NCBI GenBank assembly: GCA_019187185.1
Contig: JABAQU010000001.1
Coordinates: forward strand, 248,001-312,000
Direction of reading: 5' to 3'
Length of the DNA: 64,000 nt
Origin: Steroidobacteraceae bacterium
GTDB taxonomy: Bacteria; Pseudomonadota; Gammaproteobacteria; Steroidobacterales; Steroidobacteraceae
Shown: in pieces, positions 16,723 through 24,196 of the stretch
Numbering within the stretch: the stretch's first letter is position 1
Layout: the number at the start of each line of letters is the position of its first letter
Program-made: the position numbers and the translations under genes
Notes under the pieces: model-generated
What the model saw: only the letters and a program-made list of their open reading frames with translations
Databases searched by the model: none
Told to the model about the DNA's origin: nothing

Positions 16723-16748
16723 CAACGATTCTCATTAGCGTTCAGAAT
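16719..16748 (+). promoter_or_regulatory. Fur-box promoter of bfd-bfr
   Basis: A consensus -35 TTGACA (16719-16724) and a weak -10 CAGAAT (16743-16748, 18-bp spacing) flank a sequence reading ACAACGATTCTCATTAGCG (16722-16740). The core GATTCTCATT matches the Fur box. Fur bound here would cover the -35 and the spacer and block transcription when iron is plentiful. This fits the downstream bacterioferritin-associated ferredoxin, which releases stored iron under starvation. Confidence 0.75.
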
Positions 16749-16771
16749 GGCGGCCTCTGGAGAGGGCCGCC

Positions 16772-16960
16772 ATGTATATCTGCGTGTGCCATGCCGTGAG
16801 CGATCGGGACCTGCGCAAAGCCGTGGACAACGGCGCATCGTCGTTTTACGACGTGCAGTGCAGATTGCCGGTGGGCAGCTGCTGCGGGCGCTGCGAGAGC
16901 ACGGCGCGCGAATTCGTCGAGGAATGCGTCGAGGAGCGCCGCGGCGCGCAGGCCGCCTGA
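16772..16960 (+). CDS. bfd: Bacterioferritin-associated ferredoxin
   Basis: This 62-residue protein holds the four cysteines of the Bfd [2Fe-2S] cluster: [15 protein letters not shown] and, after about 28 residues, [13 protein letters not shown]. Bfd docks on bacterioferritin and passes electrons to the heme so that ferric iron is released. GGAGAGGG lies just upstream of the ATG. It is 73 bp from bfr, and both follow a Fur-box promoter. Confidence 0.93.
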   Translation: MYICVCHAVSDRDLRKAVDNGASSFYDVQCRLPVGSCCGRCESTAREFVEECVEERRGAQAA

Positions 16961-17033
16961 CCTCACCGGCGTTGCGAAGCCGCCCGTCCGGGTTCACGAT
17001 GCCAAGCTCCGTATTGCGACAGGAGCGAGGGCC

Positions 17034-17504
17034 ATGAAGGGTGATCCCGGGATCCTGCAGCATCTGAATCGCGCGCTGAAGAACGAGCTCACCGCGATCA
17101 ACCAGTATTTCCTGCACGCGCGGATGTTCGGCAACTGGGGCCTCGAGCGGCTCGAGTCGCACGAGAAGGGCGAATCCATCGACGAGATGAAGCACGCCGA
17201 TCGTCTGATCGAGCGCATCCTCTTCCTCGACGGCCTGCCGAACCTGCAGGACCTCGGCAAGCTGCTGATCGGCGAGAGCGTCAAGGAATGCCTCGAGTGC
17301 GACCTGAAGCTCGAGCTCGCGGGCCGCAAGGACCTGCTGGTGGCGATCGCGGACTGCGAGAAGGCGGCGGATTACGTTTCGCGGGAGATTTTCGAGCGCA
17401 TCCTCGAATCCGAGGAGTCACACATCGATTTCCTCGAGACACAGCTCGACCTGATCGCGCGTGTCGGGCTCGAGAATTACCTGCAGGAGCAGATGCGGTC
17501 GTAA
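17034..17504 (+). CDS. bfr: Bacterioferritin
   Basis: This 156-residue iron-storage subunit has every expected ligand at canonical numbering: E18, E51, H54, E94, E127 and H130 for the di-iron ferroxidase centre and M52 (DEMKHAD) for the intersubunit heme. The protein assembles a 24-mer shell, oxidises Fe(II) and stores the mineral. AGGAG precedes the ATG. It lies directly behind bfd, the usual pairing in Proteobacteria. A separate promoter in the 73-bp gap was not evident. Confidence 0.95.
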   Translation: MKGDPGILQHLNRALKNELTAINQYFLHARMFGNWGLERLESHEKGESIDEMKHADRLIERILFLDGLPNLQDLGKLLIGESVKECLECDLKLELAGRKDLLVAIADCEKAADYVSREIFERILESEESHIDFLETQLDLIARVGLENYLQEQMRS

Positions 17505-17670
17505 TGGCGGAGAGTTGGCGCGCCACCTGGCACTGTGTGCGCCGCGGCGGCGCGTGTGGGGGCCACCGCGGGCACAGTTCCTCGACCACGCACATCAGGT
17601 CCTGCAGCGCTTCATAGGGGTCGCGCTCGACTGGTGATACCAGGTTCTTTTGCTGTTCAATCCTGTTCAT
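17505..17670 (-). pseudogene. Remnant of the second gene of a two-gene accessory module
   Basis: From ATG 17670 on the minus strand a reading frame gives MNRIEQQKNLVSPVER followed by DPYEALQDLMCVVEELCPRW and a short tail before it runs antisense into bfr. The DPxxALxDLMxVVExLCP pattern looks like a real short protein rather than chance, but I cannot name its family. Its start overlaps the end of the decayed nucleotidyltransferase frame by 14 bp, the layout of a coupled two-gene operon. No stop occurs before bfr (the frame closes at 17281), so the 3' end was probably lost. Confidence 0.4.
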
Positions 17671-17863
17671 TCGACAGCTCGGCGAGCGCGTCTTCGCGCA
17701 CGAACAATCGAAGTATTCGCGAACTTCGTCGAGGTTGAGCGACGCGCCATTGGCGCGTAGCAGGGCACGGATGTCCTCCAGATCCTGGGTCCGGCGTGGC
17801 ATCGACCAGGAGATCCACATCTGCCGTGGCTCGAACGACCTTCGAGCCGGGACACGAGCGCAT
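17657..17863 (-). pseudogene. Decayed nucleotidyltransferase (AbiEii/DUF6036-like) gene
   Basis: Two frames on the minus strand together give pieces of one protein: RATADVDLLVDA (the GS/DxD-type nucleotidyltransferase motif region) in one frame, RTQDLEDIRALLRANGAS and LDEVREYF in a second, then RLFVREDALAELSNEQD back in the first. In full-length relatives the first two pieces are separated by roughly a hundred residues, so the gene has an internal deletion plus at least two frameshifts. Intact relatives often act as antitoxin-like nucleotidyltransferases. The whole 17505-17950 stretch contains nothing else recognisable. Confidence 0.6.
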
Positions 17864-17950
17864 TGCGCCACGCGGCGCGCGATGACGTCAAGCCGTGGAG
17901 ATGGATCGGGCATCGGGTATGCTTGCCGCCATCGGTTGTAGGAGAACAAC

Positions 17951-19411
17951 ATGAAAAACCCGTCGGCCCGCTTGTCGTGGATTGCAGCACTGGCGGTCAC
18001 GGCACTGCCGGCACCTCTCGTCGCGCAAGGTGCGCACTATCAGGTGGAGGCGCGCGAGGTCTATGCGCGGATCATCGGGTTTCGCACGGCAGCCGGGCAG
18101 CATCAGACGGCCACAATGGCGGACTATCTCGCCGGCGTGCTGAAGGCGGGCGGGGTACCGGCCGCAGACGTCGCGACGCTCGAGGCGGGCGGGGCGACCG
18201 CGATGATCGTGCGCATTCCGGGCCGTACGGCGCCTGGCCGAAAGGCGGCGCGGCCGATCCTCTTTTCCGCGCACATGGATGTCGTCGATGCGCGGCCCTC
18301 CGACTGGCAGCGCGATCCCTTTACGCTCATCGAGGAGGGCGGCAACTTCTACGGGCGCGGCACCATGGACAACAAGGCCGGTGTCACGGCGCTCGTATCG
18401 ACGATCCTGCGCTTCACCGCGGAGCGGTTGCAGCCCGCGCGCACGCTCGTGTTCGCCTTCGTCGGCGACGAGGAAACGGGCATGGAGACGACCCGCGCCA
18501 TTGCCGCGCATCCCTGGGTGAAGGATGCCGAGTTTGCGATCAACACCGATGCGGGCGGCGGCGCACTCGACAACGCGACCGGCAAGCCGCTCATCTACCT
18601 CGTGCAGGGCGCCGAGAAGACCTACGCGACGTTTGATGTCACGGTCACGAACCCGGGCGGACACAGTTCGCGACCGCGCGCCGACAATGCGATCTACCAG
18701 CTCGCGCACGCGCTCGACAGAATCGAGGCGCACCACTTTCCCGTGATGGCGAATGACCTGACGCGCGCGTACCTCGGCGCGATGGGTCGCGCGCAATCGG
18801 GCGCAGTTGGTGAGGCGCTGCGGCGCTTCGCGGCGAATCCCGACGACGCGGCGGCAGCCGATACCCTCGCGCAGTCACCCGAGTTTGTCGGCACGACCCG
18901 CACGACCTGTGTCGCGACGATGGTCGAGGCGGGCCACGCGGAGAATGCCTTGCCGCAGAAGGCGACTGCGGCGATCAATTGCCGCATTTTCCCGGGCGTG
19001 GCCGTCGACACGGTGCGCGACGAACTCGTGCGCACGATCGCCGATCCGGCGGTCCACGTTACCGTGCGCGACACGCCGGCCGCGAGCCCGGTATCGGACA
19101 TGCGTCCCGACGTGATGGCCGCGATCACGCGCGCCGTGCACATCGATCATCCGGGCGTCGCCGTCGTCCCGTACCTCGAATCGGGCGGCACCGACGGCAA
19201 AGTCTACCGGACCGCTGGCATACCGACCTTCGCGTCGTCGGGGCTGTTCTCGAAGCCCTCCGAGATGTTCGCGCACGGGCTCAACGAGCGATTGCCGGTC
19301 GCGTCGTTCTACCAGGGGCTCGATCACGTCTACCGGCTCGCGGTCGATCTTGGGGGCGCCGGCCGTGGTCGCGCGGCGTCGTCACGATATACGCCCGCTC
19401 AAAGGCCGTAG
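17951..19411 (+). CDS. Secreted M20-family metallopeptidase
   Basis: The 486-residue protein begins with a cleavable signal peptide (ALAVTALPAPLVAQG, cleavage near residue 26) and so acts outside the cytoplasm. Zinc-site motifs are LFSAHMDVVDA, GRGTMDNKAG and GDEETGM, and the dimerisation domain insert begins near TVTNPGGHSSRPRA. It belongs to the carboxypeptidase/aminoacylase branch of M20, cleaving peptide or N-acyl amino acid bonds. AGGAG lies ten bases before the ATG. Its 3' end overlaps the convergent SnoaL-like gene by 13 bp. The substrate is unknown. Confidence 0.9.
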   Translation: MKNPSARLSWIAALAVTALPAPLVAQGAHYQVEAREVYARIIGFRTAAGQHQTATMADYLAGVLKAGGVPAADVATLEAGGATAMIVRIPGRTAPGRKAARPILFSAHMDVVDARPSDWQRDPFTLIEEGGNFYGRGTMDNKAGVTALVSTILRFTAERLQPARTLVFAFVGDEETGMETTRAIAAHPWVKDAEFAINTDAGGGALDNATGKPLIYLVQGAEKTYATFDVTVTNPGGHSSRPRADNAIYQLAHALDRIEAHHFPVMANDLTRAYLGAMGRAQSGAVGEALRRFAANPDDAAAADTLAQSPEFVGTTRTTCVATMVEAGHAENALPQKATAAINCRIFPGVAVDTVRDELVRTIADPAVHVTVRDTPAASPVSDMRPDVMAAITRAVHIDHPGVAVVPYLESGGTDGKVYRTAGIPTFASSGLFSKPSEMFAHGLNERLPVASFYQGLDHVYRLAVDLGGAGRGRAASSRYTPAQRP

Positions 19412-19863
19412 GCGTGTGCGAGATTCTCGAACACGGCCTTCTCCACCCGCGACGCGATACGCCACCCGGCCGGTGTCCGGACGTATCGCGTGCGGTAGTA
19501 GCCGGCCGTCGTGCCCTGGCGGACGTGCCCCGACTTGTCCTTCATGGAGTGTCGGAACTCGAAGAAGACGAGTGACGACGCCTCGTCGCCCGAGATCTCG
19601 AGCCTGGGCGGATGCATGTAGTGCAGGCCCTGCCACTCCTCGTTGATCTTTTCGCAGAAGCCCCGCAGGGCAAGGTGGCCTTCCACGCGCAGCGGCTGCA
19701 TGTCGCCGGCGGCCAGCATTTCGAAGGTGCCGCCCTCGGTGAAGAGTCCTGCCCACGCTTCGGCACGGCCAAAATCCCAGGCGGCGGCGTACGCTGCCTC
19801 CAGGTCGAGCAGGGCGATGCGGTCCTCGATCGTTCGCAGTCGCTGCTCAATGTTCGCGGTCAT
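19399..19863 (-). CDS. SnoaL-like / NTF2-fold protein
   Basis: This 154-residue protein has the alpha+beta cone fold typical of the SnoaL-like_4 group: an N-terminal helix (IALLDLEAAYAAAWDFGR), the segment WAGLFTEGGTFEM, and a terminal strand with GWRIASRVEKAVFE. Relatives include dehydratases, isomerases and ring-hydroxylating dioxygenase beta subunits, so the activity is open. CAGGAG precedes the ATG at good spacing. An imperfect copy of its last ~46 bases occurs 94 bp upstream of its start, see the repeat entry. Confidence 0.75.
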   Translation of the reverse strand: MTANIEQRLRTIEDRIALLDLEAAYAAAWDFGRAEAWAGLFTEGGTFEMLAAGDMQPLRVEGHLALRGFCEKINEEWQGLHYMHPPRLEISGDEASSLVFFEFRHSMKDKSGHVRQGTTAGYYRTRYVRTPAGWRIASRVEKAVFENLAHAYGL

Positions 19864-19956
19864 GTTCGTGTCTCCTGTTGCGCAGGCATGTAGTGTGGCG
19901 TAAAGATTCCCTCGAAGGCCATGCGCGAGCGGCACTGCGCGCCCCCTCGAATCCCT

Positions 19957-20002
19957 GGGCGTGCGCGAGATTCTCGAATACACCCTTCTCCATACGCGAC
20001 GC
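19957..20002 (-). repeat. Partial duplicate of the 3' end of the SnoaL-like gene
   Basis: Bases 19957-20002 match 19410-19455, the last codons of the SnoaL-like gene, at about 39 of 46 positions by hand alignment, in the same orientation. Shared blocks include GCGAGATTCTCGAA. The equivalent of the stop codon is lost (TCG for TCA on the plus strand). This looks like the tail of a former tandem paralogue of which the rest has been deleted. Apart from it the 19864-20052 gap shows only the ribosome-binding site of the SnoaL-like gene. Confidence 0.65.
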
Positions 20003-20052
20003 CAGTCAGCGAGGGCGTAGAGCCGACGATGGACGGAAGCGAAGACAAACGG

Positions 20053-20448
20053 TCAGACCGTCGCAAATCCGGCGAGCCTCAGCGCTTTCACATCGCACGT
20101 CGCCGTGGCTTCGCAGCCCAGCCGTCGATTGCGCGCTTCGAGATGGCAATCGGCGAAGTCGGCGACAGAATCCTTCCAGGAGTAGAGGGTCTGCTCGACG
20201 GATGGCTCGTCCTCGAACGCCAGATCTGTCGTTTCGAGCAACGCGGAAAATGCCGAGGCAATCTCGGGCTTCGGAAGTCCGTACCGACTGCGCAGCACCC
20301 GCTCGGTCTCGAGCAGTACCCGAGGGCTGATCAGGACACGTGTGCCCGTGTCGGATGCGCGCTTGAACAGTCTCCTGGCTTTTTCGAACTGGAGCGGATC
20401 ATCGCGAACCAGATGTCGAACCAGGACATTGGTGTCCAGACCGAGCAT
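20053..20448 (-). CDS. vapC: VapC-type PIN-domain ribonuclease toxin
   Basis: This 131-residue PIN-domain protein keeps the acidic residues of the nuclease site: LDTNVLVRHL at the N-terminus, an internal glutamate in LLETERVL, VADFADCHLE near residue 97, and a final aspartate in ATCDVKAL. VapC toxins cut specific RNAs unless bound by the antitoxin. Its ATG follows the stop of the AbrB-type gene with no gap, the usual antitoxin-toxin order. It is part of the accessory patch 17505-20733. Confidence 0.85.
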   Translation of the reverse strand: MLGLDTNVLVRHLVRDDPLQFEKARRLFKRASDTGTRVLISPRVLLETERVLRSRYGLPKPEIASAFSALLETTDLAFEDEPSVEQTLYSWKDSVADFADCHLEARNRRLGCEATATCDVKALRLAGFATV

Positions 20449-20733
20449 TTACCGCGACAGCTGCTCGATGGGCACGGGCTTCCGGCCTTTCCTGTGCAGC
20501 GGCCCCGCCAGATCTGCGGCACGCTGGTTCTTCACGCGCATGAGCACGACCCCGTCCGGCATCAGTGTGAAAGTCATGCGGTCGCCAGGCTGCATTTGCA
20601 GGCTGTCGCGAATGACCGTCGGGATCGTTGTCTGGCCCTTACTGGTCTGGGTCGCCTCGGTGCAAGCACGGGGCGGCGGCGCCCTATGTCTTTTGGCATT
20701 GTCGATCGAGTCGTCTCGCAGCAACCGGTACAC
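20449..20733 (-). CDS. vapB: AbrB/MazE-type antitoxin of the VapC toxin
   Basis: The C-terminal two thirds carry a SpoVT-AbrB DNA-binding motif, TSKGQTTIPTVIRDSL then GDRMTFTLMPDGVVLM, and an Arg/Lys-rich tail that would bind the toxin. Such proteins usually start only a few residues before TSKGQ. Here the only usable in-frame start is GTG 20733, giving 94 residues with a ~27-residue extension of unusual composition; a frameshift or sequence change near the 5' end is possible. The gene is divergent from dusA, with 32 bp between the starts, and should autoregulate its own promoter. Confidence 0.7.
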   Translation of the reverse strand: MYRLLRDDSIDNAKRHRAPPPRACTEATQTSKGQTTIPTVIRDSLQMQPGDRMTFTLMPDGVVLMRVKNQRAADLAGPLHRKGRKPVPIEQLSR

Positions 20734-20765
20734 TTTCGCGGATGCGCAGAAATGCGACAGACCAG

Positions 20766-21833
20766 ATGCCGCTAAAAGACGCAGACCTCATGGGCGTTGA
20801 TCGCCGCCTCTCCGTCGCTCCCATGATGGACTGGACGGACCGCCACTGCCGCTATTTCCTGCGCGGCTTCTCGCCGCGCGTGCTGCTCTACACGGAAATG
20901 ATCACCGCTGCGGCCGTGCTGCGCGGTGACCGACGGCGCCTGCTCGGCTTCCATCCCGACGAGCGTCCGCTCGCGCTGCAACTCGGCGGCAGCGATCCGG
21001 CGCAGCTCGCGGCGGCCGCGCGCGCCGGAGAGGACGCGGGCTACGACGAGGTGAATCTCAATTGCGGCTGCCCGAGCGATCGCGTGAGCGCCGGCGCGTT
21101 CGGCGCGTGCCTGATGGGAGAGCCGGCGCTCGTCGCCGACTGCGTCGCAGCGATGCGCGAGGCGGTGGGCATCCCCGTGACCGTGAAGCTGCGCATCGGC
21201 ATCGTGGAAGCGGGACGGCGCGCCGCGGCGCTCGCCGCCACGGCCGCATACACCGATGATGATTTCGCGCGCCTGCACGACTTCGCGCGCGGTGTCGTCG
21301 ATGCGGGTTCGGCGGCGCTCATCGTCCACGCGCGCAAGGCCGTGCTCGGCGGGCTCTCGCCGAAGGACAATCGCGAGGTGCCGCCGCTGCGGTTCGACGT
21401 CGTGCGGCGGCTGCGCGCGGCGCTGCCTGGCGTCCCGCTCGTGCTGAACGGTGGCCTGCGCATCGCGCAGGCGGCCGCGCAGGAACTCGCGTGGTGCGAC
21501 GGGGTGATGCTCGGACGCGAGGCCTATCATCGCCCGCAGGTGCTCAGCGAGTTGCACCACCTCGCGTGGCCGCACGATAGTTGGCGCGCGTCGTCGCGCC
21601 GCGCAATGGCCGAGCGCATGGCGGAATATGCGGCGCGGGAGCTGTCGCGCGGGGCGCGGCTCAGCGCGATTGCGCGCCATGCACTCGGGCTCTACGCACA
21701 CGAGCCGGGGGCGCGCGAGTTCCGTCGCGCGTTGAGCGAGGGGGCACGCGCGCCCGATGCGAATGCCTCCTTGTTCGTCGCGGCGGCCCAACGGGCCGAA
21801 ATCGCTTGCTATAATCGCGTCGCGCCCGCATAA
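20766..21833 (+). CDS. dusA: tRNA-dihydrouridine synthase A
   Basis: The 355-residue FMN-dependent TIM-barrel enzyme reduces uridines in the tRNA D-loop. Motifs are VAPMMDWTDRHCRYFLR, LQLGGSDPAQ, VNLNCGCPSDRV, the catalytic-cysteine segment FGACLM and LNGGLR. The MMDWTDRHCR segment and the insertion near KAVLGGLSPKDNR are DusA-specific. ATG 20766 is chosen; ATG 20790, nearer the conserved barrel start, is also possible and neither has a strong ribosome-binding site. Confidence 0.93.
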   Translation: MPLKDADLMGVDRRLSVAPMMDWTDRHCRYFLRGFSPRVLLYTEMITAAAVLRGDRRRLLGFHPDERPLALQLGGSDPAQLAAAARAGEDAGYDEVNLNCGCPSDRVSAGAFGACLMGEPALVADCVAAMREAVGIPVTVKLRIGIVEAGRRAAALAATAAYTDDDFARLHDFARGVVDAGSAALIVHARKAVLGGLSPKDNREVPPLRFDVVRRLRAALPGVPLVLNGGLRIAQAAAQELAWCDGVMLGREAYHRPQVLSELHHLAWPHDSWRASSRRAMAERMAEYAARELSRGARLSAIARHALGLYAHEPGAREFRRALSEGARAPDANASLFVAAAQRAEIACYNRVAPA

Positions 21834-21842
21834 GAAAGCGTC

Positions 21843-22748
21843 ATGGGCAAGGATATCGAGCTCGCCATACTGTTCGCCGACGTCGTCGGGTCCACGCGCC
21901 TGTTCGAGGAGCTCGGGGACGCGCGCGCGCGCGACACGATCGCCACCTGCATCGACGTGATGCGTACCGCGACCGAGCGGCACAACGGCACGGTGATCAA
22001 GACGATGGGCGACGAGGTCATGGCGACCTTCCCGTCGGCCGACGAGGCGCTGAATGCCGCGGCCGAGATGCAGCAGCAGATTTCCGTGCACGCGCACCTC
22101 AAGCACGACGGTCATCCGGTCGCGATCCGCATCGGCTGCCATTTCGGGCCCGTGGTACTCGAGAATCGGGACGTGTTCGGTGCGACCGTGCACACCGCGA
22201 ACCGCATGACGAGCCAGGCGAAGGCGGGCCAGATCGTCACCACGGCCACCACCGTCGACCAGCTCTCGCCCGAGTGGCGGGCCTCGGTGCGCCAGATCGA
22301 CGTCGCGATGCTGAAGGGCCAGGGCAACGAGGTCACGCTGTTCGAGGTGCTGTGGCAGACCGAGGACGTGACGAGCATGATCCCGGCGATCGCACTCGCG
22401 GGGCGCGATGCGCGCCGACCCGTGCGGCTGCGCCTGCGCACGCCGGACAGCGAGGTGATGCTCGATGAGCAGCGGCCCTACGCGTCGCTCGGCCGCGCGG
22501 AGGACAACGATCTCGTTGTCAAGGGCAACCTGATTTCGCGGCTGCACGCCCGCATCGAGATCAATCGAGGCAAGTTCGTGCTGATCGACCAGAGCACGAA
22601 CGGCACGTTCGTGCAGGGCACGGGGGGCGAGGAAGCCTTCGTGCGGCGCGACAGCATGCAGTTGAAGGGCGAGGGGCTCATCGGCCTCGGCCGCACACCC
22701 GAGCCGGGCGCGCCGGGGGTGATCCGCTTCAGTTGCGAGGAGGGCTGA
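21843..22748 (+). CDS. Class III nucleotide cyclase fused to an FHA domain
   Basis: This 301-residue soluble protein has an N-terminal class III cyclase catalytic domain (residues 1-175) with both metal aspartates (LFADVVGST, KTMGDEVMATF), and a C-terminal FHA domain (about 205-295: SLGRAEDNDLVV, ISRLHARIEI, DQSTNGTFVQ) that binds phosphothreonine. The segment normally reading VNxAxR is VHTANR, so the transition-state asparagine is replaced by histidine while the arginine remains; activity may be weak or altered. It starts 9 bp after dusA. It probably links a Ser/Thr kinase signal to cyclic nucleotide output. Confidence 0.85.
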   Translation: MGKDIELAILFADVVGSTRLFEELGDARARDTIATCIDVMRTATERHNGTVIKTMGDEVMATFPSADEALNAAAEMQQQISVHAHLKHDGHPVAIRIGCHFGPVVLENRDVFGATVHTANRMTSQAKAGQIVTTATTVDQLSPEWRASVRQIDVAMLKGQGNEVTLFEVLWQTEDVTSMIPAIALAGRDARRPVRLRLRTPDSEVMLDEQRPYASLGRAEDNDLVVKGNLISRLHARIEINRGKFVLIDQSTNGTFVQGTGGEEAFVRRDSMQLKGEGLIGLGRTPEPGAPGVIRFSCEEG

Positions 22749-22815
22749 GGCACCGAAGCGGGGGCACGGATTCGCGCAGCCCCGTCATCGGCGTTCGCGG
22801 GCATCGGTCGGATGA

Positions 22816-23589
22816 TCAGACACCGTAGCCGCCCGCGACCGCGATGCGCTGCCCCGTGACATAGGCGGCACGCGTCGAGGCGAGGAATACGGCCGCGTAG
22901 CCGACCTCTTCCGGCTTGCCCCAGCGCTTCAGTGCAAGCGACTTGCGCACCGCACGCACCCATTTGTCGTCGAACTCGCCCCGCCGCGTCAGTTCGAGGA
23001 ACATGCCCGCCTCGACGACGCCGATCAGGACGCTGTTCGCGCGGATGCCGTGCCGGCCTTCTTCGCGCGCGATGCCGGTGACCAGCGCTTCGATCGCCGC
23101 CTTCGGCGCCACGGACAACACGTCGCCGTCGGGCCAGCGCAGCTGCCCGGCCGAGCCGAGATGCACGTACGAGCCGCCGCCCCAGGCCCTGAGGCGTGGC
23201 AGGGTCGCATGCACGATGTAGTAGAAACCGTTCAGGTCCTGTTCGACGACGGTCGTCCACTGTTCGCGGCTCATGTCCGCGACCCGGACCTGGGTCGCGA
23301 GGGTACCGGCACCAGCGAGCACCGTGTGCAGCCGCCCGTGCGCGCGCGCCGCCTCGTCGACGACCGCTTCGACGCGCACAGGATCACCGATCGTGAGTTG
23401 ATGGACGCTCGCCCTGCGGCCGAGCGCCTCGACCTCGGCAGCCACCTGATCGGCCGTGTTCCGCTTCCGGTGATAGGTCAGCGCAACGTCCGAGCCGGCC
23501 CTCGCGAACTCGACGCAGACTGCCCGGCCGATACCTCCGCTGCCGCCGACGACGAGCACCGCGCCGTCGGGGAAGAGGCGATCCGTCAT
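22816..23589 (-). CDS. SDR-family oxidoreductase without the catalytic tyrosine
   Basis: This 257-residue short-chain dehydrogenase fold has the nucleotide-binding motif VVGGSGGIGRA, a serine in VHLGSAGQ and the C-terminal strand GQRIAVAGGYGV. At the YxxxK site the sequence is SVAPK (in VLSVAPKAAIEAL), so the lysine is present but the tyrosine is a serine. A standard hydride-transfer mechanism is therefore doubtful. It lies downstream of the universal stress protein gene on the same strand (35 bp gap), so the two may share the FNR-linked control region. Confidence 0.85.
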   Translation of the reverse strand: MTDRLFPDGAVLVVGGSGGIGRAVCVEFARAGSDVALTYHRKRNTADQVAAEVEALGRRASVHQLTIGDPVRVEAVVDEAARAHGRLHTVLAGAGTLATQVRVADMSREQWTTVVEQDLNGFYYIVHATLPRLRAWGGGSYVHLGSAGQLRWPDGDVLSVAPKAAIEALVTGIAREEGRHGIRANSVLIGVVEAGMFLELTRRGEFDDKWVRAVRKSLALKRWGKPEEVGYAAVFLASTRAAYVTGQRIAVAGGYGV

Positions 23590-23624
23590 GTCACCTTCCT
23601 CCTGGCCGGAGTGTCCGGCTGCGA

Positions 23625-24071
23625 TCAGCGTGTCACCAGCACCGGCAACTTCGAATGCGCCAGCACGCGGTTCGTGACGCTGCCGAGCAGCGCGCTCACG
23701 ACAGCCCCGCGACCGTGCGATGCCATCGCAATCGCATCACACTTCGAGCCCCGCGCAACCTTCAGGATGCCCTCGTGTACCTTCGGCGCCGTGAGGAAGC
23801 GCGTGCGGCACATCACGTGCGCCTGTTCGGCTTCGGCTGCCACGGCCTCGAGCGCCTTGCGCGCCGCCGCTTCGGACGCCCGCCGGTAGTCCGGCAGCGT
23901 GAACATCGGCGCATAGGCGGAAGCCTCGCTGGACGCGACGGGAATGAATGGCGGAATGACATACACGGCTGTCACGCGTGCCCCGAGTGCCTTCGCGAGC
24001 CGGATCCCGGCCTTTGCGCCCTTCAGCGCGAGCTTCGAGCCATCCGTCGGAATCAGGATGTTCTTGAACAT
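23625..24071 (-). CDS. Universal stress protein (UspA family, ATP-binding type)
   Basis: The 148-residue single-domain Usp starts with ILIPTDGSKLALKGAKAGI and ends with the ATP-binding loop ASHGRGAVVSALLGSVTNRVL (G-x-G then GS at the expected spacing). GGAGG lies about eight bases before the ATG. Upstream, between it and the divergent hsp20, is a perfect FNR/ANR palindrome; Usp genes of this type are common members of oxygen-limitation regulons. Confidence 0.9.
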   Translation of the reverse strand: MFKNILIPTDGSKLALKGAKAGIRLAKALGARVTAVYVIPPFIPVASSEASAYAPMFTLPDYRRASEAAARKALEAVAAEAEQAHVMCRTRFLTAPKVHEGILKVARGSKCDAIAMASHGRGAVVSALLGSVTNRVLAHSKLPVLVTR

Positions 24072-24125
24072 CGGAAAAATGCCTCCATTAATGGCGCAAG
24101 TGTGGAGCGGACGTGTGGCCGTGCC

Positions 24126-24139
24126 TTGATCTGGATCAA
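24126..24139. promoter_or_regulatory. FNR/ANR-type binding site
   Basis: TTGATCTGGATCAA is an exact match to the FNR/ANR consensus TTGAT-N4-ATCAA. It lies between the divergent usp (start 24071) and hsp20 (start 24197) genes, about 61 and 64 bp from the two start codons, so it could serve either or both. I could not place a convincing -10 at the class II distance on either side, so the controlled direction is unresolved. Confidence 0.8.
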
Positions 24140-24196
24140 CGGTCCGGCCGGAGGGTTTGCTCCGTCGGAGTTGTGCAACTGCCCAGGAGGAGTGCC

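Noticed and set aside
24113-24196. Upstream extension of hsp20
   Set aside because: The frame is open, but it contains the FNR site and the strong AGGAGGAG ribosome-binding site lies right before ATG 24197.
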